This document shows positions 1 to 5,896 of a stretch of 6,338 nucleotides of DNA, piece after piece. Each line of letters opens with the position of its first letter. Position 1 is the stretch's first letter. The stretch is taken from contig CABQHZ010000098.1 of NCBI GenBank assembly GCA_902464175.1, forward strand, positions 1 to 6,338. The letters run 5' to 3'. The DNA is from an uncultured Collinsella sp. Its GTDB lineage: Bacteria; Actinomycetota; Coriobacteriia; Coriobacteriales; Coriobacteriaceae. The translations under genes and the position numbers were made by a program. Under the pieces are notes generated by a model. The model did no database searches. It saw only the letters and a program-made list of their open reading frames with translations, and was not told where the DNA came from.

Positions 1-359
1 TGCATTCGCGCAACACCGATGTGCGCCGCGAGGACGTGGAGGCCGAGCCGCAGCTTGAGGTCGTGGCCGTATCCGACGAGGTGGGGCTGTACATTGTCAA
101 GTCGACCGACAGTCGTCGCTTCTTTGTCTTTGGCCATCCCGAGTACGATACCGACACGCTGCGCCTGGAGTACGAGCGCGACGTGAAGCGCGGGCTCAAC
201 CCTCAGGTACCGGCGCATTACTTCCCGGGCGACGATCCCGCTGCCGAGCCGCGCAACGTCTGGCGCAGCCAGGCTCAGCTGCTCTACACCAACTGGCTCA
301 ACTACTACGTCTACCAGACCACGCCCTACGACCTGGCTCGCGCCGGCGAGGAGCACTAG
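1..359 (+). CDS. metA: Homoserine O-acyltransferase (MetA), C-terminal part
   Basis: The first step specific to methionine synthesis: acylation of the homoserine hydroxyl from acetyl-CoA or succinyl-CoA, in the cytoplasm. The frame is open from the left edge (first full codon at 3) to TAG at 357-359, giving 118 residues, roughly the last third of a family of about 300 residues. The stretch beginning HSRNTDVRRED matches the usual MetA region. GHPEYD carries the family's catalytic His (codon 135-137) and Glu (141-143). The later PRNVWRSQAQLL and NWLNYYVYQTTPYDL blocks are the typical MetA C-terminus. The catalytic Cys and the residue that discriminates acetyl- from succinyl-CoA lie outside the window, so the acyl donor cannot be told. 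The gene appears intact here and is followed by repeat array 1, whose hairpin may terminate it. Confidence 0.95.
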   Translation, partial: HSRNTDVRREDVEAEPQLEVVAVSDEVGLYIVKSTDSRRFFVFGHPEYDTDTLRLEYERDVKRGLNPQVPAHYFPGDDPAAEPRNVWRSQAQLLYTNWLNYYVYQTTPYDLARAGEEH

Positions 360-406
360 GCCGCTGTCGTGGCTGTGGCTGCGGCGGTTACCGTGGCCGC
401 TACGCG

Positions 407-523
407 ACGAGCGTGGATAATCGGACACACGGGCGTGGATAATCGGACGCATGTTGAATGAGCGTGGATAATCTCCCGTTTTTAGCTCGTAAGGGGGCCC
501 AAAGCGGGAGATTTTCCACGCTC
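407..523 (+). repeat. Repeat array 1: three 20-bp units plus inverted copy
   Basis: Units start at 407, 429 and 458, so the spacing is 22 then 29 bp. The first is ACGAGCGTGGATAATCGGAC and the second differs by one base. The third ends in CTCCC instead of CGGAC and forms the left arm of a hairpin whose right arm is the inverted copy at 505-523. Linkers are 2 nt and 9 nt. The array lies just after metA in the same orientation. It is the shortest of three arrays with one architecture in this window. Function is unknown. Confidence 0.9.
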
Positions 524-530
524 GATTTTT
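460..530 (+). terminator. Hairpin with T-run after metA, formed by array 1
   Basis: Arms 460-478 and 505-523 are 19 nt each and complementary except for one position, with a 26-nt loop. TTTTT follows at 526-530, two nt after the stem. This suits rho-independent termination of metA on +. Because the same hairpin design recurs in the other two arrays without an equally good T-run, termination may be a by-product rather than the purpose. Confidence 0.6.
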
Positions 531-672
531 CTGCAGCTGTTGTACCGGCGGCAGCATCATGCGTCGAGTACATACGGGCCGCATCGCAAACTAGGTAGTT
601 TTGATCCACGGCATATTTTCTTTCAATGAAGTCGGTGGCTTTTGAGGCTCAAAATGTGGAGACAGGGACCTC
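524..672. other. Intergenic stretch with no recognisable gene
   Basis: Between array 1 and the promoter of the AbiEi-like gene I see no credible coding region, RNA gene or repeat. The minus frame through here (400-609) is made largely of repeat-array sequence and has no family resemblance. The stretch looks more AT-rich than the flanking genes. Confidence 0.5.
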
Positions 673-701
673 TCGACAACCGTTCTACCTGCAGATATAA
701 G
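673..701 (+). promoter_or_regulatory. Sigma-70-type promoter of the AbiEi-like gene
   Basis: The -35 TCGACA (673-678) and -10 TATAAG (696-701) each match the consensus at five of six positions, with the optimal 17-nt spacer. Transcription would start near 708, leaving a leader of about 113 nt before the ATG at 821. The next downstream element is a set of tandem 11-bp repeats, which fits a regulated promoter. Confidence 0.6.
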
Positions 702-731
702 CCATTAACCTAAAGCGTTCAAAACCGTCAA

Positions 732-764
732 GCATTTGGTCAGCTTTTGGTTGGCATTTGGTCA
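732..764 (+). promoter_or_regulatory. Three tandem 11-bp repeats, candidate operator
   Basis: GCATTTGGTCA (732-742), GCTTTTGGTTG (743-753) and GCATTTGGTCA (754-764) lie head to tail; the outer two are identical. The 11-bp period puts each copy on the same face of the helix. They sit about 25 to 57 nt after the predicted transcription start, where a bound repressor could block elongation or initiation. AbiEi proteins are known to repress their own promoters by binding repeats there, so this gene's own product is a natural candidate, though that is inference. Confidence 0.5.
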
Positions 765-810
765 GACTTCGCATGAAACCGCCTGGTACGTTGGCGCCGT
801 TCCAAGAGTT

Positions 811-816
811 GGGAGG
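811..816 (+). promoter_or_regulatory. Ribosome binding site of the AbiEi-like gene
   Basis: GGGAGG lies four nt before the ATG at 821. It decides the start: the upstream in-frame candidates at 758 and 772 have no such sequence, and the next ATG at 830 is too far away. Confidence 0.6.
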
Positions 817-820
817 CGAC

Positions 821-1783
821 ATGGCAAACATGACGGCGAATCAAAGACTCACAAGCCACATTAAAGCTTGCGAGCAGCAGATGAGCTGCGTGTACGCGCG
901 CACGACGGCGGAGGCAAAGCAGATTGAGCGGCGGGTGGTGGCGGGAAGTCTCGAGGTGGTCATGCCGGGGTTGTATGCGCGTCCGGAATACTGGTCCGAG
1001 CTCAAGTTTCGGCAACGTTATCTGCATCGGGTGCGGGCGCTTGCGCAAAAGCACCCCGACTGGACGTTTTGCTCCTATACGGCGGCTGTTATCTATGGTC
1101 TTTCGGTTTCGCATGCCAATTTGACGCACATCCATATCGCCGCGATGCCGGCGCAATCGACGACGCCGGGCTCTCAGGTCATTCGCCATCGTTATGCTTA
1201 TCGAACGCGGGCCAGTCAAATGGATATTGCCATGACCGATATCGATCAAACGATTACGGATTGCCTGGTCGACGCGTCGTTTGTCGAGGGGCTGATCATT
1301 GCGGACTCGGCGCTCCATGAGCAGCTTTTGTCGAAGGAGCACCTTGTTGAGGCAGTCAACAAGCTTGGTTTGAATCGTCGCGGTGTTGTGACGGCGCGCA
1401 GGGTTGCGCGGTGTGCCGACGGCTTGTCGGAAAGCGGCGGCGAGTCCAAGGCGCGTGCGCTGATGATCGAGCGCGGCTGGCAGGTTCCGGAGCTGCAAGT
1501 TGAGCTGTTCGACCCGGTTGAGCCGGGAAAGCCGTATCGCGTTGACTATCTGTGGCGCGTGGGTGACCGGTTGATTATTGGGGAGTTCGACGGATTCGTT
1601 AAAAGCGAGAAGGCGGCGGAGGAGGGCAAGCTCGCAAAGGCGCAATTTGACGAGCGCCAGCGCGAGTCGAGGCTTTCGATGCTCGATAACTGTAAGATTG
1701 TGCGCTTGTGCTGGGATGATCTAAGGGACCCGACAAAGCTCGATCGCAAGCTCAAGGTTGCCGGCGTGCCGCGTGCCTGCTGA
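821..1783 (+). CDS. AbiEi-type winged-helix protein fused to a PD-(D/E)XK-like nuclease domain
   Basis: A 320-residue protein. The N-terminus (about residues 20-55) resembles the winged helix of AbiEi-family type IV antitoxins, ending in the typical IERRVVAGSLEVVMPGLYAR. Residues 80-165 follow the AbiEi core pattern: SYTAAVIYGL, then TDIDQTITDCL, then ADSALHE. The C-terminus (about 200-305) looks like a DUF559/Vsr-type nuclease fold: E208 (GGESKAR), D242 (YRVDYLW), E255 and D257 in GEFDG, K261, then ERQRESRL and IVRLCWDD. These acidic residues match the metal-binding pattern of that fold, so the domain may be catalytically competent. AbiEi normally represses its operon and neutralises the nucleotidyltransferase AbiEii, but no AbiEii gene lies on either side. 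The gene is alone, bracketed by repeat arrays 1 and 2, with its own promoter and candidate operator. Its third codon positions look less GC-rich than those of the M16 gene, hinting at acquisition. Fold assignment is good; biological role is inferred only. Confidence 0.75.
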   Translation: MANMTANQRLTSHIKACEQQMSCVYARTTAEAKQIERRVVAGSLEVVMPGLYARPEYWSELKFRQRYLHRVRALAQKHPDWTFCSYTAAVIYGLSVSHANLTHIHIAAMPAQSTTPGSQVIRHRYAYRTRASQMDIAMTDIDQTITDCLVDASFVEGLIIADSALHEQLLSKEHLVEAVNKLGLNRRGVVTARRVARCADGLSESGGESKARALMIERGWQVPELQVELFDPVEPGKPYRVDYLWRVGDRLIIGEFDGFVKSEKAAEEGKLAKAQFDERQRESRLSMLDNCKIVRLCWDDLRDPTKLDRKLKVAGVPRAC

Positions 1784-1807
1784 GACGGTTACAGGACGTT
1801 AGGCTGC

Positions 1808-1975
1808 ACGAGCGTGGATAATCGGACACACGAGCGCGGAAATCTGGACGCGTATTGGTTGAGCGTGGATTTTCAGACATACGAGCGTGGATTATCGGAC
1901 GTTTGAATAATGAGCGTGGATAATCTCCCGTTTTTTGCCCCCGAACAGTCCCAAAGTGGGAGATTTTCCACGCTT
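1808..1975 (+). repeat. Repeat array 2: five 20-bp units plus inverted copy
   Basis: Units start at 1808, 1830, 1859, 1881 and 1910, spaced 22, 29, 22 and 29 bp. The first is identical to the first unit of array 1. Units two to four carry substitutions mostly in the central AT-rich part. The fifth has the CTCCC ending and pairs with an inverted copy at 1957-1975. The 9-nt linkers (1850-1858 and 1901-1909) are unlike each other. The array fills the space between the AbiEi-like gene and the convergent cyclo-ligase gene. Confidence 0.9.
1912..1975. terminator. Array 2 hairpin between convergent genes
   Basis: Arms 1912-1930 and 1957-1975 pair over 19 nt with one mismatch and two G-U pairs, around a 26-nt loop that starts with TTTTTT. 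It stands between two genes that converge, 129 nt after one stop and 26 nt after the other, and could terminate both. No strong T-run follows on either strand, so this is a position-based suggestion. Confidence 0.4.
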
Positions 1976-2001
1976 ATCTTGCGGGTGCGATACAACGACA
2001 T

Positions 2002-2598
2002 TTAGGCGCTGACGATGTTGGGCAGCGGCAGGTCGTGGACGTCGGTGGGGACGTGGTCGATGCGCTGTTCGTCAAAGGCGATGCCGACGATTTGACATGC
2101 GGGCGAGAGCATGGACAGGTAACGGTCGTAGCAGCCGCCGCCGTAGCCCAGGCGCGCGCCGGTTTGGTCGAAGGCCACGAGCGGCACAACAATCATGTCG
2201 AGTGCTTCGGCAGGCACGATGGGGAAGCGGTTGCTGCCGATGTCCGCGGCAGCGAAGGTTCGCGTGGGATGAGTGATAAACGGAGCCGCGGACGCATCGT
2301 CGGCGGCAACTGCCCGCATGCACATACGCTGGCCACAAGCTGCGGCTTCGGCTGCCGAGAGCATGCACGGATAGGCTGCGCGCCAGCCGCGCGCGGCGGC
2401 CGCAGCGGCAAACGCGGCAGGGTCTGCCTCGGAACCCATCGCGGCATAGACGGCAACGGTGCGCGGCGCCGCGGCATCCAAGCGGCCCAGCAGCTCAACC
2501 AGCCGCGTGCAAATGACAGCAGACTTTGCCTTCCGAACATCCAAATCAATCGCATCGCGCCGAGCAATTACCGCCCGCCGCAACTCAGCCTTATCCAT
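2002..2598 (-). CDS. 5-formyltetrahydrofolate cyclo-ligase
   Basis: Converts 5-formyltetrahydrofolate to 5,10-methenyltetrahydrofolate using ATP, returning stored folate to the cytoplasmic one-carbon pool. The 198 residues match the usual length of about 180-200. Visible family features: a basic N-terminal helix (KAELRRAVIARRDAI, 3-17), the substrate-region GSEADP (55-60), FPIVPAEALDMIVVPLVAFD (125-144), and the nucleotide-binding GYGGGCYDRY (151-160). The C-terminal HVPTDVHDLPLPNIVSA is also typical. The usual second aromatic in GYGGGYYDR is Cys156 here. The ATG at 2598 is chosen because GGAGG on the minus strand (2611-2607) lies eight nt upstream; a nine-residue upstream extension has no support. 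It follows the M16 gene on the same strand by 123 nt, separated by a palindromic element, so read-through cotranscription is possible. The E. coli counterpart is ygfA. Confidence 0.92.
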   Translation of the reverse strand: MDKAELRRAVIARRDAIDLDVRKAKSAVICTRLVELLGRLDAAAPRTVAVYAAMGSEADPAAFAAAAAARGWRAAYPCMLSAAEAAACGQRMCMRAVAADDASAAPFITHPTRTFAAADIGSNRFPIVPAEALDMIVVPLVAFDQTGARLGYGGGCYDRYLSMLSPACQIVGIAFDEQRIDHVPTDVHDLPLPNIVSA

Positions 2599-2603
2599 CC
2601 TAG

Positions 2604-2611
2604 CCCCCTCC
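2604..2611 (-). promoter_or_regulatory. Ribosome binding site of the cyclo-ligase gene
   Basis: On the minus strand a purine run containing GGAGG (2611-2607) and AGGGGG (2609-2604) ends five nt before the ATG whose first base is 2598. This fixes the start. Confidence 0.6.
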
Positions 2612-2620
2612 CCCAAACCT

Positions 2621-2710
2621 ACCAAAAAGGGACAGGTTTATTTTGGCAGGTTTTATCTGGGCAAATGTCGAAACCACCACAAAGGTGCCTGTCCCCTTTG
2701 TGGTGGTTTT
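2621..2710. repeat. Intergenic palindromic element with alternative pairings
   Basis: It fills most of the gap between the M16 and cyclo-ligase genes. A perfect 14-bp inverted repeat (2671-2684 with 2696-2709) closes an 11-nt loop. A second pairing, AAAGGGACAGG (2626-2636) with CCTGTCCCCTTT (2688-2699), needs one bulge and reuses the loop and part of the right arm, so the two folds exclude each other. Between them are two imperfect 14-bp tandem copies, 2633-2646 and 2647-2660, 11 of 14 identical. The GGGACAGG/CCTGTCCC motif is reminiscent of short dispersed palindromes seen in many bacterial intergenic regions; membership in any named family is not established here. Confidence 0.7.
2671..2709 (-). 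terminator. Hairpin after the M16 gene
   Basis: The 14-bp perfect stem starts 12 nt downstream of the M16 stop codon on the minus strand. Only a short T-run (TTT) follows on that strand, so termination may be partial; on the plus strand TTTT lies at 2707-2710. It probably reduces read-through into the cyclo-ligase gene. Confidence 0.45.
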
Positions 2711-2721
2711 GCTTGCTGTGG

Positions 2722-5700
2722 CTAGCCCAGCAGGTCGACTACGTTGAAGTTGGCGTTGCTCTTGGCGATGACGTCTCGGCCGCCAAAGACGCAGGTGGGC
2801 GACTCGGCTGCGATGCGCGTCACGTCGGTGCCGAGCGAGCGCAGCTCACCGGGCGTGGCGGCGAGCATCTGGGCGCGGCGCTCCTCGCGTGCATGCGGGT
2901 CAAGCCCGGCCAGGTAGGTCGTGTTGCGGCGCTTGGTGAGCGCGTACGGCTTCACCGGCGCGTCCATGCCGCTCACGCAGCTCACGATAAAGCCCTCAAA
3001 GGCGGCCTCGTCGGGCTCAAAGCAGCCAAGCCATGCACCCGCGCGCTTCACGCGCTCAATCGAAGGATCGATCGCCGGGTCGCGGTAGGTGTAGAACGCC
3101 GTCTGGCGCTCGCCGGCTGCGCGGAATCCGCAGCCGTACGCACCGCCCTTCACGCGGATCTCGTTCCACAGGTAGTCGTAGGAGAGCGCGTTGGCAGCCA
3201 CGGCCCAAGCGCCTGTCACGTCGAGCCCCAAGCGACGCGGATCGCACGCACGCGCGGCAAAGCAGATGTCGCTGGGGATCACGAAAGCCTCGTGGCGGTC
3301 GCGCGGCGCCGGCACCACGAGCGCGTCGCGGCCGGCGCCATCGCCAGCGCCCAGTCCCAGGTTACCCGCGGCGTCCCAGTACGCATCGAAGTCCTCATCG
3401 CTGCCGGTAAAACTCGCCATGCAGCCATCGGCCACAAAGATGCGGTCTGCCAGCTCGGTAAGCTTGGCGCGCAGGTCGTCCAGGCGTTCGTCAAAGTGGT
3501 CGAGCAGGTCGCGCAGGAACAGGTAGAAGTCCACGCCCGAAAGCTGCTCGCGCACCACGGCCGAAGGCGAGCTGTAACTCATCGCGCGACCCAGCGCCGC
3601 CGAGTGACCGTTGTTGATAAAGCCCTGCTCAAGCCCAATGCGAATCTGCGTGAGCACGTCGCGCACGCGGTCGGCGTCGGCATCGAGCAAAAGCGTGCTC
3701 GACCACACCTCGCGCGGCAGGCTCGCCAGCGCATCGATCTTCTCGGACAGGGCGCCGCCGCTCACCAGCAGGTAGGGGTGCACGCCGTCCACGTTGGGCT
3801 GCGTCATGACCTCGGTCGTAAAGCTCAAAAAGCCCAGCTTGCCGGCGAGCAAGTTATCGAGTTCCTCGGCCGAGTGCTCGCTCGTGGGCAGCTGTTTGAG
3901 CAGACGGCAGAGCAGCGTCACATAGGGCAGGTCCTCAAACGCGACGCAGCTCAGGTCGAAATACTGCATGGCGTAGGCCAGGCGGTTGGTGGGAATGTCG
4001 TGGCGCAGACAGGGGATGGGCGCGGTCGTGTCCACAACCAGCGGCGGCTCGGGGCACGCCTCGCCAATGTCGGACACGCGCAGGCGCGGCAACGTGGCCT
4101 TGTCCTCGGGCGTGTCCTCGGCTTCCTGCGCGGCACGCAGCGCGGCCGTGCGCTCGACCACGTTGGCCAGCTCGGAATCGGTCATGGCGTCGCGCTTGGC
4201 TGCCAGCTCAGCGGCCTCGGCGCCCTCCGAGCCGGCGCCAGCGTTCACCGGCACCAGCTCGACGAGCGCCATGTGGTCGTTCTCCAGTACCAACTCGCGC
4301 AGCAGGTCCTCAAAGTAGGTGCCGTCCAGCTCGCTACGCAGCTCCTTGTACACCGGGCCGTACTTGAGTGCCAGCGTCGCGGCGTCGTCATCGTAGAGCC
4401 AGGTGCTCAGCGCGTCGCACGCAATGGCCACGCCGTCGGCGATACCGTAGTCGCGCTGGCGCAGGTCGTATTCGTTGCTGCTGATGATGGCTTCCAGGCG
4501 CTCGCGCGGAACGCCATGCTCGCACAGGTCGCGGCAGGCGTTCTGGAACATGCGACGCAGTTCGCGCGCCACGCCGGGCTGCGCGTTTTGCAGCATGATG
4601 AGCTCGTAGGGCTGCAGGCTCTCGGCCGCGGTGTAGCTCACCACGTTGCCGCCCAGGCCGGCGGCCAGAATGGCCTTCTTAACCGGTGCTTCGTTGGAGC
4701 CCAGCAGTGCCTCAAACAGGATATCCGCCGCGATCGTGCGCTTGCGGTCGAGCGCGCTGCCCAGCACCAGACCCAGGCCCACCAGGGCGTTCTCGGGTGT
4801 AGTGGCCATCTCGACGCGCTTGTACTCGCAGGTCACGGGCGTCTGCACGCCCAGCGGATTGGGCGCCAGCGTGGACGGGTCCTCGCCGGCGTCGATGGCG
4901 GCGTCCATGCGGCGGCTCGCGGCACTCGGCTGCGACAGATAGCGCTCGTCCAAAAAAACCAGCGCGCGGTCCACGTCCAGGTCACCGTAAAGCGTGATGT
5001 AGGAGTTGGAAGGATTGTAGTGACGCGCGTGCGTGTCCAGGAACTGCTCGTAGGTGAGCGCCGGAATCGCGCGCGGGTCGCCGCCGCTCTCGTGCGCATA
5101 GGCGGTGTCGGGATAGAGCGCGGCGTTGACGGCGTCGTCCAGCACGCTCATGGGATCGGACAGCGCACCCTTCATCTCGTTGAACACCACGCCGTTATAG
5201 CGCAGCGTGCCCTCGCGCAGGCTGGCGGGGTTGCCGTCGCCCTCGCCCTCGGCGCCCTCTGGCAGGTCCAGCTCGTAGTGCCAGCCCTCCTGCTCAAAAA
5301 TGGTGGGCTTGGTATAGATGGCCGGGTTGAACACCGCGTCCAGGTACACGTCCATCAGGTTGTACAGATCCTGCTCGTTGGTGGTGGCAACGGGGTAGAT
5401 GGTCTTGTCGGGGTAGGTCATGGCGTTGAGGAACGTCTGCATGGAGCTCTTGATCAGGTCGACAAACGGCTCCTTGACGGGGAACTTGGCCGACCCGCAC
5501 AGCACCGAGTGCTCAAGAATATGGAACACGCCGGTGGAATCGGCCGGCGGCGTCTTAAAGCCAATGGCAAAGGCCTTGTTTTCGTCGTCGCACGCCAGGT
5601 ACAGCAGGCGAGCGCCCGAGACGGTGTGGCGAAGCACATAGGCGTCCGAGTCGAGCTCGGGCACGGTCTCGCAGCGCTCGACGGCAAAGCCATGGCAGGT

Positions 5701-5760
5701 GGTGCCGGGCACCAGCAGCGCGGCGGCAGCGGCGCGCGGGTCGGTTGAGGTGGTGGGCAT
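2722..5760 (-). CDS. M16C zinc metallopeptidase (PreP/insulinase-like)
   Basis: A 1012-residue peptidase of the PreP-like M16C type. Such enzymes close two homologous halves around unfolded peptides and cut them. The N-terminal domain has the inverted zinc motif HILEH: H80 and H84 as ligands, E83 as general base. The likely third ligand is E195 in VVFNEMKGAL. The intervening SAKFPVKEPFVDL, FLNAMTYPDKTIYP and NLMDVYLDAVFNP are typical of this subgroup. A middle linker domain spans about 480-720 (FEDLLRELVLENDHMALVELVP). In the last domain R869 and Y875, in IRVKGGAYG, match the conserved Arg-Tyr pair that contacts substrate. Length is close to the usual 970-1030. There is no signal peptide or membrane segment, so it is probably cytoplasmic and recycles peptides; the physiological substrate is unknown. 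The ATG at 5760 is preferred to a 26-residue extension because AAAGGAG lies seven nt upstream. Leu TTA/CTA and Ser TCA codons are absent or nearly so, as the opposite strand stays open across the whole gene. Confidence 0.95.
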   Translation of the reverse strand: MPTTSTDPRAAAAALLVPGTTCHGFAVERCETVPELDSDAYVLRHTVSGARLLYLACDDENKAFAIGFKTPPADSTGVFHILEHSVLCGSAKFPVKEPFVDLIKSSMQTFLNAMTYPDKTIYPVATTNEQDLYNLMDVYLDAVFNPAIYTKPTIFEQEGWHYELDLPEGAEGEGDGNPASLREGTLRYNGVVFNEMKGALSDPMSVLDDAVNAALYPDTAYAHESGGDPRAIPALTYEQFLDTHARHYNPSNSYITLYGDLDVDRALVFLDERYLSQPSAASRRMDAAIDAGEDPSTLAPNPLGVQTPVTCEYKRVEMATTPENALVGLGLVLGSALDRKRTIAADILFEALLGSNEAPVKKAILAAGLGGNVVSYTAAESLQPYELIMLQNAQPGVARELRRMFQNACRDLCEHGVPRERLEAIISSNEYDLRQRDYGIADGVAIACDALSTWLYDDDAATLALKYGPVYKELRSELDGTYFEDLLRELVLENDHMALVELVPVNAGAGSEGAEAAELAAKRDAMTDSELANVVERTAALRAAQEAEDTPEDKATLPRLRVSDIGEACPEPPLVVDTTAPIPCLRHDIPTNRLAYAMQYFDLSCVAFEDLPYVTLLCRLLKQLPTSEHSAEELDNLLAGKLGFLSFTTEVMTQPNVDGVHPYLLVSGGALSEKIDALASLPREVWSSTLLLDADADRVRDVLTQIRIGLEQGFINNGHSAALGRAMSYSSPSAVVREQLSGVDFYLFLRDLLDHFDERLDDLRAKLTELADRIFVADGCMASFTGSDEDFDAYWDAAGNLGLGAGDGAGRDALVVPAPRDRHEAFVIPSDICFAARACDPRRLGLDVTGAWAVAANALSYDYLWNEIRVKGGAYGCGFRAAGERQTAFYTYRDPAIDPSIERVKRAGAWLGCFEPDEAAFEGFIVSCVSGMDAPVKPYALTKRRNTTYLAGLDPHAREERRAQMLAATPGELRSLGTDVTRIAAESPTCVFGGRDVIAKSNANFNVVDLLG

Positions 5761-5767
5761 ATGCAGT

Positions 5768-5774
5768 CTCCTTT
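5768..5774 (-). promoter_or_regulatory. Ribosome binding site of the M16 gene
   Basis: AAAGGAG on the minus strand with seven nt to the ATG at 5760. It is a near-ideal site and decides against the longer in-frame start near 5838. Confidence 0.7.
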
Positions 5775-5812
5775 GACGCCCCAGCGGGGGCGAATCGAGT
5801 CGAATCCTCGAG

Positions 5813-5818
5813 AGTATA
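5813..5818 (-). promoter_or_regulatory. Possible -10 element of the M16 gene
   Basis: TATACT on the minus strand matches the -10 consensus at five of six positions and would give a leader of about 45 nt. I see no good -35 at 16-18 nt, so this is tentative. Confidence 0.3.
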
Positions 5819-5896
5819 CCCATATGGGGCCGCGGCACTGCGGCGAACTGGAGACGATGCCGGCTGATCGTCGATCACTCGCGGTTCGCCCGCCGC

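Noticed and set aside
407..523. CRISPR array
   Set aside because: Gaps between units are only 2 or 9 nt, the units drift, and no cas genes are present.
400..609. Minus-strand frame through array 1
   Set aside because: Composed largely of array sequence; no ribosome site and no family resemblance.
758..820. Longer N-terminus for the AbiEi-like gene starting at 758 or 772
   Set aside because: No ribosome site there, the added residues do not resemble the family, and the 758 start lies inside the tandem 11-bp repeats. ATG 821 has GGGAGG in place.
740..1645. A 301-codon minus-strand frame opposite the AbiEi-like gene
   Set aside because: Arg/Leu/His-rich antisense shadow with no recognisable domain and no ribosome site, while the + frame has clear AbiEi and nuclease motifs.
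1808..1975. Replication origin based on DnaA-like cores
   Set aside because: No dnaA, dnaN or gidA neighbours, no AT-rich unwinding region, and the same arrays occur at three ordinary intergenic sites.
2035..5748. A 1237-codon open frame on + opposite the M16 and cyclo-ligase genes
   Set aside because: Its codons align exactly with the sense codons of both minus-strand genes, so it is open simply because those genes avoid TTA, CTA and TCA. The translation is low-complexity, rich in Arg, His, Val and Gly, with no family resemblance.
5761..5838. 26-residue N-terminal extension of the M16 peptidase
   Set aside because: It would translate through the good ribosome site at 5774-5768 and the likely -10 element, and adds an Arg/Pro-rich stretch unlike the family.
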